A stretch of DNA of 64,000 bases from assembly GCF_003148905.1 (NCBI RefSeq), contig NZ_QGHC01000003.1, positions 62,001 to 126,000 on the forward strand, written 5' to 3'. This stretch comes from Fulvimonas soli (GTDB lineage Bacteria > Pseudomonadota > Gammaproteobacteria > Xanthomonadales > Rhodanobacteraceae). The notes beneath the pieces are model-generated. The model saw only the letters and a program-made list of their open reading frames with translations, had not been told where the DNA came from and did not search any database. This document shows positions 53,167 to 62,588 of the stretch, one piece after another (the stretch's first letter is position 1; every line of letters starts with the position of its first letter). The translations under genes were made by a program, and so were the position numbers.

Positions 53167-53970
53167 ATGCCGATGCGTTCCCTGCCACCGACCGTCCGAC
53201 GCCTGCGCCGGCTGCTGCCGCTCGCGCTGGCCGTCCTCGTCGCCGCCTGCTTCCATCCGGCGCGCGCGGTGGAGACGGAGGAGCGCAGCTTCGACGGGCA
53301 GACCTTCCGCGTGGTCGGCGTGGACCTGAAGCGCCAGCCGCTGGGCCTGTACTGGCGCGACCCGGACACCGGCCGCCCCTTCGGCGACATCGAGACGCTG
53401 CGCCAGTGGGGCGAGGCGCACGGCCGGCGGCTGCTGTTCGCCGCCAACGCCGGCATCTACGACCACCGCACCGCGCCACTGGGCCTGTACGTGGAGAACG
53501 GCAAGGTGCTGGTGCCGCTCAACCTCGCGCACGGCAACCCGGCGGCGGGCAACTTCTCGCTGCGGCCCAACGGCGTGTTCTCGATCTACCCGGACGGCCG
53601 CGCCGCGGTGCGCACCAGCGAGGCGTTCAAGGCCGACGGCAGACCGGCGCAGTGGGCCACGCAGTCGGGGCCGATGCTGGTGATCGACGGCCAGCTCAAC
53701 AACGCCTTCGTGGGCGACTCGGACAGCCTGAAGTGGCGCAGCGGCGTGTGCGCGCAGACGCCGACCCGGGTGGTGTTCGCGGTGAGCGAGGCGCCGGTGA
53801 ACTTCCACACCTTCGCGCGGCTGTTCCGCGACGCCCTGCACTGCCGCGACGCGCTCTACCTGGACGGCACCATCTCGCAGTTCTACCTCGACGGCGACGG
53901 CTACGCCGGTGCTCCCGCCTTCATGGTCAAGCCCTACGCGGGCATCTTCGCGGTCTTCGCCCCCCAATGA
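53167..53970 (+). CDS. DUF2233 / phosphodiester-glycosidase-like exported protein
   Basis: A 267-residue protein with an N-terminal signal (hydrophobic LLPLALAVLVAAC, perhaps a lipoprotein). The domain belongs to the NAGPA/DUF2233 (YigE-like) family: LLFAANAGIYDHRTAPLGLYVENGK, WATQSGPMLVIDGQL and RDALYLDGTISQFY. Relatives remove sugar phosphodiester caps; the bacterial substrate is unclear. Its TGA overlaps the next ATG, so it is translationally coupled to the penicillin-acylase-like gene. Confidence 0.9.
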   Translation: MPMRSLPPTVRRLRRLLPLALAVLVAACFHPARAVETEERSFDGQTFRVVGVDLKRQPLGLYWRDPDTGRPFGDIETLRQWGEAHGRRLLFAANAGIYDHRTAPLGLYVENGKVLVPLNLAHGNPAAGNFSLRPNGVFSIYPDGRAAVRTSEAFKADGRPAQWATQSGPMLVIDGQLNNAFVGDSDSLKWRSGVCAQTPTRVVFAVSEAPVNFHTFARLFRDALHCRDALYLDGTISQFYLDGDGYAGAPAFMVKPYAGIFAVFAPQ

Positions 53971-56381
53971 CGCCACGCTACCGTTTCCGCTTCCGGCGCG
54001 CCCTGCTGCTGGGCCTGCTCGCGCTCGTGCTGATCGTCCTCGCCGCCGGCTGGTACCTGCTGGCCGGCAGCCGCGCCCGGCTCGACGGCGAGCTGCGCAC
54101 GGCCGCGCTCGCCGCGCCGGTGAGCGTGGAGCGCGACGCGCTGGGCAGCGCCACCCTCACCGCGGAGAGCCGCGACGACCTCACCTGGGCGCTGGGCTTC
54201 GTGCACGCGCAGGAGCGCTACTTCGCGATGGACCTGATGCGCCGGCTGGCCGCCGGCGAGCTGGCCGAGCTGGTCGGCCCGGCCGCGCTGGACGCCGACC
54301 TCAACCACCGCCGCCACCGTCTGCGCGCGGTGGCCGAGGCCGCCTACGCGCAGCTGCCGCCGGAGCAGAAGCGCGTGCTGGACCGCTACCGCGACGGCGT
54401 CAACGCCGGCCTCGCCGCGCTGCACCTGAAGCCGTGGGAGTACTTCCTGCTCGGCACGCAGCCGCGGCCGTGGCGCTCGGAGGACAGCTTCCTGGTGATC
54501 GCCGCGATGTACCTGGACCTCAACGGCGACGGCCGCAACGAGCGCGAGCTGCGCGTGGCGCAGCTGCGCGCCACGCTGCCGGGGCCGCTGGTGGACTTCC
54601 TGCTCGCGCCCGACCCGGACTGGGAAGCGCCGCTGCTCGGCCAGCCCTCGCACCCGCCGGTGGTGCCGGGCGCCGACGTGCTCGACCTGCGCGCCGCGCC
54701 GCCCGCGCGGGCGGCCGGCGGCCTCGCCGCCGCGCTCGCGCCGGCGCTGGACGCGCGCATGCCCGGCAGCAACAACTTCGCGGTGGCCGGCAACCTCACC
54801 GAGACCGGCGCGGCGATGCTCGCCAACGACATGCACCTGGGCCTGCGCGTGCCCGACATCTGGTTCCGCGCGCGGCTGCGCTATCCCGACCCGGCCGCGC
54901 CGAGCGGCCGCCGCGACGCGGTGGGCGTCACCCTGCCCGGCACGCCGGCGCTGGTGGTCGGCTCCAACGGCCAGGTCGCCTGGGGCTTCACCAACAGCTA
55001 CGGCGACTGGCTGGACTGGGTGCGCGTGCAGCGCGACCCGGCGGACGCCTCGCGCTACAAGGTGCCGGAAGGCTGGGCGACGATCGGGCGCCACGAGGAG
55101 CGCATCCGCGTCAAGGGCCAGCCCGACCACGTGCTGACGGTGGAAGACACGCGCTGGGGCCCGATCCTCGCCAAGGACGCCGACGGCACGCCGCTCGCGC
55201 TGGCCTGGATCGGCGACCTGCCGCGCGCCTACAACCTGGGCGTGATGCAGCTGGAGCACGTCGCCAGCGCCGCCGACGCGCTCGACCTTGCCCCGTCGAT
55301 GGGCATGCCGCCGCAGAACCTGCTGGCCGCCGACGCCGCCGGCCACGTCGGCTGGACCGTCACCGGCAACAGCGTGCCGCTGCGCGCGGGCTTCGACCCG
55401 CAGCTGCCGGCCGACTGGTCGCGCCCCGGCACCGGCTGGCAGGGCTGGGCCGACGCCGCGCAGCGCCCGCGCGTGCTCGATCCCGCCGACGGCCGGCTGT
55501 GGACGGCGAACAACCGCACCGTGGACGGCCCGGCGCTGGCGCTGCTCGGCAACGGCGGCCACGACCTCGGCGCGCGCGCGCAGCAGATCCGCGACGACCT
55601 GCGCGCCCGCGCCAGCTTCACCCCGGGCAGCCTGCTCGACGTGCAGCTGGACAACCGCGCGCCGTTCCTGCTCCGCTGGCAGCGCCTGCTGCAGGACACC
55701 CTGGCCGGCGCGAACGACCCGGCACTGCAGCAGCTGCGCCAGCTCACCGCCGCCTGGCGCAACCGCGCCGCGCCGGACGGCGTGGACTACCGGCTGGTGC
55801 GCGCCTTCCGCGCGAACGTGCACGCCGCCGTGCTGGCGCCCTTCGTGGCGCGCGCGAAGGCGCGCTTCGCCGATTTCGCCTGGCCGCGCGGCGCCGACCC
55901 GGAAGCCGCGGTGTGGACGCTGCTGCGCGACCGCCCGGCCTGGCTGCTCGACCCGAAGTACCAGGACTGGAACGCGCTGCTGCTGGCCGCCGCGCGGCAG
56001 GTCGTGGACGAGCTCGGCAGCCAGCCGGGCGGCCTGTCCGCGCGCACCTGGGGCGAGGTCAACCACGCCGGCATCCGCCATCCGCTTTCGCGCGCGCTGC
56101 CCGGCTTCGCCGGCCGCCTGCTCGACATGCCCGACCAGCCGCTGCCGGGCGACGCCGACATGCCGCGCGTGGCCGCGCCCGGCTTCGGCGCCTCCGAGCG
56201 GCTGGACGTGAGCCCCGGCCACGAGGCCGAGGGCATCCTGGAGATGCCCGGCGGGCAGAGCGACAACCCGCTCTCGCCGTTCTACGGCGCCGGCCACGAC
56301 GACTGGGTGGAAGGCCGCCCCACGCCGCTGCTGCCGGGGCCGGCGAAGTACACGCTGACGCTGGCGCCGCCGGCCCGCTGA
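53967..56381 (+). CDS. Penicillin acylase family Ntn-hydrolase
   Basis: An 804-residue periplasmic amidohydrolase precursor. An N-terminal membrane or signal helix (ALLLGLLALVLIVLAAGWYLL) precedes the alpha chain. Autocleavage should occur before the catalytic Ser268 in MPGSNNFAV. The rest forms the beta chain with family blocks ANDMHLGLRVP and the end block GQSDNPLSPFYGAGHDDW. Members deacylate penicillins or acyl-homoserine lactones (quorum quenching) or process other amides; the substrate cannot be told. It is coupled to the upstream DUF2233 gene by an ATGA overlap. Confidence 0.93.
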   Translation: MTPRYRFRFRRALLLGLLALVLIVLAAGWYLLAGSRARLDGELRTAALAAPVSVERDALGSATLTAESRDDLTWALGFVHAQERYFAMDLMRRLAAGELAELVGPAALDADLNHRRHRLRAVAEAAYAQLPPEQKRVLDRYRDGVNAGLAALHLKPWEYFLLGTQPRPWRSEDSFLVIAAMYLDLNGDGRNERELRVAQLRATLPGPLVDFLLAPDPDWEAPLLGQPSHPPVVPGADVLDLRAAPPARAAGGLAAALAPALDARMPGSNNFAVAGNLTETGAAMLANDMHLGLRVPDIWFRARLRYPDPAAPSGRRDAVGVTLPGTPALVVGSNGQVAWGFTNSYGDWLDWVRVQRDPADASRYKVPEGWATIGRHEERIRVKGQPDHVLTVEDTRWGPILAKDADGTPLALAWIGDLPRAYNLGVMQLEHVASAADALDLAPSMGMPPQNLLAADAAGHVGWTVTGNSVPLRAGFDPQLPADWSRPGTGWQGWADAAQRPRVLDPADGRLWTANNRTVDGPALALLGNGGHDLGARAQQIRDDLRARASFTPGSLLDVQLDNRAPFLLRWQRLLQDTLAGANDPALQQLRQLTAAWRNRAAPDGVDYRLVRAFRANVHAAVLAPFVARAKARFADFAWPRGADPEAAVWTLLRDRPAWLLDPKYQDWNALLLAAARQVVDELGSQPGGLSARTWGEVNHAGIRHPLSRALPGFAGRLLDMPDQPLPGDADMPRVAAPGFGASERLDVSPGHEAEGILEMPGGQSDNPLSPFYGAGHDDWVEGRPTPLLPGPAKYTLTLAPPAR

Positions 56382-56756
56382 GCCGGCCGGCACGGCGCCG
56401 GGAACCTTTGCCGCGGCCGCTGCTTCCGACCGGCAAACGGGGAGGAACGCGCCATGCCGGAACACGCACGCCACGCTGTCCGACGCGGAGCTGGTCGGCC
56501 TGGCCCGCCTTCCCGGTCGCCTGCTGGTCGCTGGGCACCGCCGCCGACCTGGCCGGCCTGTACTGTACTGGGGCGAAGCCACCGGGCGGCCTGTGGTCGC
56601 CGTGGGCAGGCCTGCCGCGCAGGCGCCGGCCGACCTCGCGCGCGCGGCGGCGGCCCGCTGACCCGGCCTGTCGATCCGGCGGCCCGCCGTTCGTCGTGTC
56701 CACGAGAGCGGCGGGAAAACCCGCCCGCCTCGTCCACGCGAACGGGAGAGACGACG
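56382..56756 (+). pseudogene. Possible decayed small gene before the DGPF gene
   Basis: A good ribosome site (GGGGAGG) precedes an ATG at 56454, but the frame that follows is Arg/Pro-rich and not protein-like. From about 56473 the next frame reads TLSDAELVGLARLPGRLLVAG, which looks like genuine coding text, and then it also degrades. This suggests a short gene with one or more frameshifts. I do not recognise the family. The rest of the gap is featureless. Confidence 0.3.
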
Positions 56757-57185
56757 ATGCGCTGCATGGTGATGGTCAGGGCCACCGCGGATTCCGAGGC
56801 CGGGGCGATGCCGAGCGAGCGGCTGCTGGCCGCGATGACACGCTTCAACGAGGAGCTGGCGCAGGCCGGCGTGCTGCTCGCCGGCGAGGGCCTGCAGCCC
56901 AGCGCGCGCGGCAAGCGCGTGCGCTTCGGCGCCGACGGCGGGCGCACGGTGGTGGACGGTCCGTTCGCCGAGACCCGCGAGCTGGTGGCCGGCTTCTGGC
57001 TGTGGCAGGTGCGCTCGATGGACGAGGCGGTGGAATGGGTGCGCCGCTGCCCGGCGCCGTTCGACGGCGCGTGCGAGATCGAGATCCGCCCGCTGTTCGA
57101 GGCGGAGGATTTCGGCGCGGCGCTGTCGCCGGAACTGCGCGCCGCGGAGGAACGCCTGCGCGCCGGCGCGGCCGGCCGCCACTGA
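56757..57185 (+). CDS. YCII/DGPF-domain protein
   Basis: A 142-residue YCII-related protein with the signature VVDGPFAETRELVAGFWLWQV (quoted parts: VVDGPFAET and GFWLWQV) and the start MRCMVMVRATADSEAG. DGPF proteins are small, often encoded beside large ECF sigma factors, and may act as regulatory partners or enzymes. The frame is open upstream, but the real start is the ATG at 56757, where family similarity begins. The ECF42-type sigma gene follows after 46 bp. Confidence 0.92.
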   Translation: MRCMVMVRATADSEAGAMPSERLLAAMTRFNEELAQAGVLLAGEGLQPSARGKRVRFGADGGRTVVDGPFAETRELVAGFWLWQVRSMDEAVEWVRRCPAPFDGACEIEIRPLFEAEDFGAALSPELRAAEERLRAGAAGRH

Positions 57186-57231
57186 TGCGCGCGCCTTGTG
57201 GCCGCCGGCGCGGCATGCTGTGATCGGCCCC

Positions 57232-58500
57232 ATGCGCGGAGCCGACACGCACAAGGCCATCGAGACCGTCTGGCGGCTGGAATCGCCGCGCCTGATCGGC
57301 GCGCTGGTGCGCGTGGTGCGCGACCTGGACCTGGCCGAGGAACTGGCGCAGGACGCGCTGGTGGCGGCGCTGGAGCGCTGGCCGGTGGACGGCGTGCCCG
57401 ACAACCCCGGCGCCTGGCTGATGACCGCCGCGCGCCACCGCGGCATCGACCAGCTGCGCCGGCGCAAGCTGATCGAGCGCAAGCACGCCGTGCTCGGCGC
57501 GGACCCCGACGGCGAGGCCTTCGCCATGCCCGACCTCGACGCCCTCGACGACGACATCGGCGACGACCTGCTGCGGCTGATCTTCGCCGCCTGCCACCCG
57601 GCGCTGTCGCCCGAGGCGCAGGTCGCGCTCACCCTGCGCCTGCTCGGCGGGCTGAGCACGGCCGAGATCGCGCGCGCCTTCCTGCAGAGCGAGCCCACCG
57701 TGGCGCAGCGCATCGTGCGCGCCAAGCGCACGCTGGCGGAGAAGGGCGTGGCGTTCGAGGTGCCGCGCGGCGAGGAGCGCGCCGCCCGGCTGCCCGCGGT
57801 GCTCGGCACGCTCTACCTGATCTTCAACGAGGGCTACGCCGCCACCGCCGGCGAGGACCTGCTGCGCCCCGCGCTGTGCGAGGAGGCGCTGCGGCTGGCG
57901 CGCACGCTGGCCGCGCTGATGCCGCGCGAGGCGGAGGCGCAGGGCCTGCTCGCGCTGCTGGAGCTGCAGGCCTCGCGCCAGCGCGCGCGCACCGACGCCG
58001 ACGGCCGCCCGGTGCTGCTGCCGGAGCAGAACCGCGCGCTGTGGGACCGCCTGGCGATACGGCGCGGGCTGGACGCGCTGGCCCGCGCGGAACGGCTGGG
58101 CGGCGCGCTGGGCCCCTACGCGCTGCAGGCCGCCATCGCCGCCTGCCACGCCCGCGCGCGCCGGTACGGCGACACCGACTGGCCGCGCATCGCCGCGCTC
58201 TACGCGCTGCTCGCGCGCGTCGCGCCCTCGCCGGTGGTGGAGCTCAACCGCGCGGTCGCCGTGGCCGTGGCCGAGGGGCCCGCCGCCGGCCTGGCCGTGG
58301 TCGAGGCCCTGCGCGGCGAGCCGGCACTGGCGCACTACCACCTGCTGCCGGCGGTGCGCGGCGACCTGCTGGACAAGCTCGGCCGCCACGCCGAGGCCGG
58401 CGCCGAGTTCGAGCGCGCGGCGGCGCTGGCCGGCAACGCGCGCGAGCGGCAGCTGATGCTGGAACGCGCCGCCCGCTGCCGCCCGGGCGCGGCGGGCTGA
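57232..58500 (+). CDS. ECF42-type RNA polymerase sigma factor with long C-terminal extension
   Basis: A 422-residue ECF sigma factor. Region 2 includes LAEELAQDALVAALERWP and NPGAWLMTAARHRGIDQLRR; region 4 includes LTLRLLGGLSTAEIARAFLQ and VAQRIVRAKRTL. About 230 extra residues form a TPR-like helical extension, with LYLIFNEGYAA at its start and SPVVELNRAVAVA in the middle. This architecture, with a DGPF gene next to it, defines the ECF42 group, which has no anti-sigma gene. It presumably controls the DGPF gene and others in response to an unknown stimulus. Confidence 0.93.
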   Translation: MRGADTHKAIETVWRLESPRLIGALVRVVRDLDLAEELAQDALVAALERWPVDGVPDNPGAWLMTAARHRGIDQLRRRKLIERKHAVLGADPDGEAFAMPDLDALDDDIGDDLLRLIFAACHPALSPEAQVALTLRLLGGLSTAEIARAFLQSEPTVAQRIVRAKRTLAEKGVAFEVPRGEERAARLPAVLGTLYLIFNEGYAATAGEDLLRPALCEEALRLARTLAALMPREAEAQGLLALLELQASRQRARTDADGRPVLLPEQNRALWDRLAIRRGLDALARAERLGGALGPYALQAAIAACHARARRYGDTDWPRIAALYALLARVAPSPVVELNRAVAVAVAEGPAAGLAVVEALRGEPALAHYHLLPAVRGDLLDKLGRHAEAGAEFERAAALAGNARERQLMLERAARCRPGAAG

Positions 58501-58770
58501 CCGCCCGGTGCGCCCGGCTTCCGCGCCGACGCGGGGGTATCGCGGCCCCGCGCCCCACTCCGCCAGGCCTCACCGGCGCGGACCGCCGCCCACTCCCCGC
58601 TCCCCGAAGCCGGCACGCCTTCGCTTTTCCCGGCCCGCGCGCAGTCGGCTCCTGGCGAGGCATGGGGGAGACCGTGAAAAGGCTCTTATCATCGCCCCTG
58701 CGCCGCTCCGTCCCAGTTCACCGGCCGGCAGCGACAATCGCCGCCGCGCTTCCTCCACCCTGTCCAGGGC

Positions 58771-61700
58771 ATGCAAAAGAAACCGATCTTCTTCGACCCC
58801 ACCGGCCGGCGCGCCAGCCACGTCTCGCGGCTGGGCCTGGCGATCGCCGTGGTCAGCACGCTGTTCGCGCTGGCCTGCGCGGCGAGCCTGTTCGTGGCGC
58901 CGAACCTGGACACGCTGCGGCTGGGCCGGCACGGCCACGGCCTGCACGCGCTGGCCGGGGTGAAGGCGGCCGCGCCGCAGTTGCTCAAGCCCGCCGAGAA
59001 GCTGGCCGCGGAAGTGCGCGCCAGGCAGAAGCAGCTGCATCCGCCGCGCCAGCCGGCCGCGCGCAGCGCGCCGGCGCGCACGCCGCCGCCCTCGCTGGAC
59101 CGCCCGGCCGACCGCCCGCTGGCGATCGGCTTCTACGTCAACTGGGACGACAACAGCTACCCGGCGCTCAAGCGCGCGCTGCCCTCGCTGGACTGGGTGA
59201 TCCCCTCCTGGCTGAGCGTGAGCGGCCCGGACATGGCGCTGCACGAGAACATCGACAGCCGCGCGCTGGAGCTGATCCGCCGCGCGAAGCCCTCCGCGCC
59301 GATCCTGCCGCTGCTGCAGAACGCGGCGAACGCGCAATGGGACGGCGCCGGCCTGGCGCGCCTGCTGGCCGACCCCGCGCGCCGGCGCGCGCGCATCAGC
59401 GAGATCGTCGGCTTCCTCGCCGCGCACCGCTTCCAGGGCGTCACGGTGGACTTCGAGGAACTGCCCGCCGGCGCGCAGAAGGATCTCAAGGCGTTCCTGT
59501 CCGAGCTGTCCGACGCCTTCGCGCCGCACGGCTGGGGCATCGTGCTGTCGGTGCCGTTCGACGATCCCGACTGGGACTACAAGGGCTGCGCCGACCTGGC
59601 CGACTTCGAGCTGCTGATGGCCTACGACCAGCACTGGGCCGGCAAGGACCCGGGCAGCATCGCCGGCCAGGACTGGTTCGAGCAGACGCTGGACAGGCGC
59701 ATGAAGGAGCTGGACCCGGACCAGACCATCGTCGCGCTGGGCAGCTACGGCTACGACTGGGCGCAGGGCAAGGCCGCCGAGGCGCTGACCTTCCAGGACG
59801 CGATGGACCGCGCCAGCGACGCGCAGGCCGGGATCGACTTCGACGGCGACAGCGGCAACCCGCACTACTCCTACAGCGAGGACGACGGCACCGTGCACCA
59901 GGTGTGGTTCCTCGACGGCGTCACCGCCTACAACCAGATCCACGCCGCCGACGCCTACAGGCCGTGGGGCTACGCCGTGTGGCGGCTGGGCTCGGAGGAC
60001 CCCTCGGTGTGGTCGCTGTTCGGCCGCCCCTACGGCGCGCCGGCGCCGGACGGCCTGCGCACGATCGGCCAGGGCGAGGACATCGACATCGAGGGCCAGG
60101 GCGAGATCCTGCAGATCGCCAGCGCGCCCTCGCCCGGCGCGCGCACGCTGGAAGTGGACAAGGACGACGGCAGCATCGACGACGAGCGCTACACCGCGCT
60201 GCCCAGCTCCTACGTGATCCAGCGCGTGGGCACCGCGCCGCGCAAGATCGCGCTCACCTTCGACGACGGCCCCGACCCGGAGTGGACGCCGCAGATCCTG
60301 GACATCCTCAAGGCCAGGCACGTGCCGGCCACCTTCTTCATCATCGGCGAGAACGCCGAGATGTCGCCGGGGCTGGTGCAGCGCGAGGTGGCCGAGGGCC
60401 ACGACGTCGGCAACCACAGCTTCACCCACCCGAACATGGGCGACATCCCGCCCGGCATCGTGGCGCTGGAGCTCAACGCCACCCAGCGGCTGTTCGAGGC
60501 GCTCACCGGCCGCTCGATGCGGCTGTTCCGCGCGCCCTACTTCGGCGACGCCGAGCCCACCACCGCCGACGAGCTGGTGCCGATCCGGATCGCGCAGAAG
60601 ATGGGCTACATCGCGGTGGGCCTGCACATCGACCCGGACGACTGGCAGCGCCTGCCCGCCGACCAGGTGGTGGACAGCGTGCTCAGCCAGGTCGCGCACC
60701 AGAGCCCCGACCGGCAGAGCCGCGTGGTGCTGCTGCACGACGGCGGCGGCGAGCGCTCGCAGACGGTGGCGGCGCTGCCGCGCATCATCGACGGGCTGCG
60801 CGCGCAGGGCTACCAGTTCGTCACCGTGTCGGAGCTGGCCGGGCTCACCCGCGACCAGGGCATGCCGCCGCTGCCGCCCGGCTCGCTGGCGCGCTGGGCC
60901 GACCGCTCGGTGTTCCTCACCCTGGGCTGGTTCGGCCACTTCCTGCGCGGGCTGTTCCTCGCCGCGGTGTGCCTGGGCGTGGCGCGCCTGCTGGTCCTCG
61001 GCGGGCTGGCCGCGATCAACTGGTTCCGCGACCGCCGCCGCAGGCCGGCGGCGATGGCGGACGAGCCGCTGGTGTCGGTGCTGATCCCCGCCTACAACGA
61101 GGAGAAGGTGATCGCCAGCTCGATCCGCCGCATCCTCAAGAGCCGCCACGTGCGCCTGGAGGTGATCGTGGTGGACGACGGCTCCACCGACGCCACCGCG
61201 CAGGTGGTGCGCGACGCCTACGCGAACGAGCCGCGCGTGCGGCTCATCCGCATCCCCAACGGCGGCAAGGCCAACGCGGTGAACACCGCGCTGCGCGCCT
61301 CGAAGGGCGAGGTGATCGTGGCGCTGGACGCCGACACCCAGTTCGAGCCGGACACCATCGCGCGGCTGGTGCGCTGGTTCGCCGACCCCAAGGTCGGCGC
61401 GGTGGCCGGCAACGCCAAGGTCGGCAACCGCGTCAACCTCATCACGATGTGGCAGGCGCTGGAATACGTCACCGCGCAGAACCTGGAGCGCCGCGCGCTG
61501 GCCGCGCTCGGCACCATCACCGTGGTGCCCGGCGCGGTGGGCGCGTGGCGGCGCGCGGCGCTGGAATGGCTCGGCGGCTTCCCCGGCGACACCCTGGCCG
61601 AGGACCAGGACCTCACCATCGCCGTGCAGAAGGCCGGCTACACCGCGCTGTTCGACAGCGCCGCGGTGGCCTGGACCGAAGCGCCCGACACCGCGCGCGG

Positions 61701-62187
61701 CCTGGCGCGCCAGCGCTTCCGCTGGGCCTACGGCACGCTGCAGTGCCTGTGGAAGCACCGCGGCGCCACCTTCAACCCGCGCTACGGCGCGCTGGGCCTG
61801 GTGGCGTTGCCGCAGGTGTGGCTGTTCCAGATCGTGTTCTCGGTGGTGTCGCCGCTGGTGGACCTGCTGATGCTGTGGCAGCTCGTCTCCACCGGCATCG
61901 ACTACCTGCAGCACCGCGGCCAGTTCAACTACGACAACCTGGTGAAGATGGGCGTGTTCTACGCCGTGTTCATGGCGGTGGACCTCGCTGCCGGCGTGCT
62001 CGCCTTCGCCATGGAGAAGCGCGAGAAGTGGAGCCTGCTGTGGTGGCTGGTGCTGCAGCGCTTCGGCTACCGCCAGCTGATGTACTACGTGGTGGTGCGC
62101 TCGGTGTGGACGGCCCTGCGCGGCCCGTCGGTGGGCTGGGGCAAGCAGGAGCGCAAGGCGACGGTGAAGGCGGGCGAGGAAGGCTAG
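58771..62187 (+). CDS. Three-module polysaccharide enzyme: GH18-like, polysaccharide deacetylase (CE4) and GT2 glycosyltransferase
   Basis: An 1138-residue membrane protein. One helix lies near residues 22-45. A glycoside-hydrolase-18-like domain (about 115-430) contains VTVDFEELP, a form of the family's acidic motif. A CE4 deacetylase (about 480-700) has TFDDGPDP, HSFTHP and LLHDGGG. After a membrane helix, a GT2 synthase (about 765-1000) has VVDDGSTD, LDADTQF, EDQDL and QRFRW, then C-terminal helices. This would polymerise a GlcNAc-type polymer, deacetylate it and cut it, comparable to PgaC, PgaB and a hydrolase in one chain. No accessory genes lie beside it. Confidence 0.93.
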   Translation: MQKKPIFFDPTGRRASHVSRLGLAIAVVSTLFALACAASLFVAPNLDTLRLGRHGHGLHALAGVKAAAPQLLKPAEKLAAEVRARQKQLHPPRQPAARSAPARTPPPSLDRPADRPLAIGFYVNWDDNSYPALKRALPSLDWVIPSWLSVSGPDMALHENIDSRALELIRRAKPSAPILPLLQNAANAQWDGAGLARLLADPARRRARISEIVGFLAAHRFQGVTVDFEELPAGAQKDLKAFLSELSDAFAPHGWGIVLSVPFDDPDWDYKGCADLADFELLMAYDQHWAGKDPGSIAGQDWFEQTLDRRMKELDPDQTIVALGSYGYDWAQGKAAEALTFQDAMDRASDAQAGIDFDGDSGNPHYSYSEDDGTVHQVWFLDGVTAYNQIHAADAYRPWGYAVWRLGSEDPSVWSLFGRPYGAPAPDGLRTIGQGEDIDIEGQGEILQIASAPSPGARTLEVDKDDGSIDDERYTALPSSYVIQRVGTAPRKIALTFDDGPDPEWTPQILDILKARHVPATFFIIGENAEMSPGLVQREVAEGHDVGNHSFTHPNMGDIPPGIVALELNATQRLFEALTGRSMRLFRAPYFGDAEPTTADELVPIRIAQKMGYIAVGLHIDPDDWQRLPADQVVDSVLSQVAHQSPDRQSRVVLLHDGGGERSQTVAALPRIIDGLRAQGYQFVTVSELAGLTRDQGMPPLPPGSLARWADRSVFLTLGWFGHFLRGLFLAAVCLGVARLLVLGGLAAINWFRDRRRRPAAMADEPLVSVLIPAYNEEKVIASSIRRILKSRHVRLEVIVVDDGSTDATAQVVRDAYANEPRVRLIRIPNGGKANAVNTALRASKGEVIVALDADTQFEPDTIARLVRWFADPKVGAVAGNAKVGNRVNLITMWQALEYVTAQNLERRALAALGTITVVPGAVGAWRRAALEWLGGFPGDTLAEDQDLTIAVQKAGYTALFDSAAVAWTEAPDTARGLARQRFRWAYGTLQCLWKHRGATFNPRYGALGLVALPQVWLFQIVFSVVSPLVDLLMLWQLVSTGIDYLQHRGQFNYDNLVKMGVFYAVFMAVDLAAGVLAFAMEKREKWSLLWWLVLQRFGYRQLMYYVVVRSVWTALRGPSVGWGKQERKATVKAGEEG

Positions 62188-62588
62188 CCGCCATCCGCGC
62201 TTCGCGCCCCCGTCGTGGGGCCGGTATCGCCGCAGCGCGAGCGCGAAGGCGGTCGTGCAGGCCAGGCCCGGCACGAGACCGAGGCCGATCCCCACAGCGC
62301 GCCGGCGTCGCCGCCAAACAGGCGGCCGACGAAGAAACCGATCAAAAGAACAAAGGCAATGGCAGGCAGCCCATGCCGCTTTCTCCCGGGCTGGCAACGC
62401 AGGGGAACGGAGGACTCGGCACCCGGCCGCTTCCGCCGGCCCGGCCGGGACGACCCTTGGCTTCGGACAGGCCCCACGGTAGCCTGATCCGGATCGCCGG
62501 CCCGCGCCCGCGGGCATCGGCCGGCCACGGGCATCGGCCGGCCACGGGCACTTCGGCCGGCACGGATCAACCCTTCTGCGCGAACTCC
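62188..62588. other. Gene-poor stretch with traces of a small minus-strand membrane protein
   Basis: About 400 bp. On the minus strand between about 62385 and 62205, two different frames carry membrane-like text in sequence: IAFVLLIGFFVGRLFGGDAG and then GLGLVPGLACTTAFALALRRY. Joined by a frameshift they would make a two-helix protein, so this may be a decayed small gene. A 17-bp tandem repeat lies at 62512-62563. No terminator is clear after the polysaccharide gene. Confidence 0.35.
62512..62563. repeat. 17-bp tandem repeat, three units
   Basis: gggcatcggccggccac occurs exactly twice (62512-62528 and 62529-62545), followed by a degenerate third unit to 62563. It lies 26 bp before the histidine-kinase start and may affect its promoter or ribosome-site spacing. 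Confidence 0.7.

Noticed and set aside
56454-57185. DGPF protein with a 101-residue N-terminal extension
   Set aside because: The extra residues are Arg/Pro-rich nonsense text; family similarity starts exactly at the ATG at 56757.
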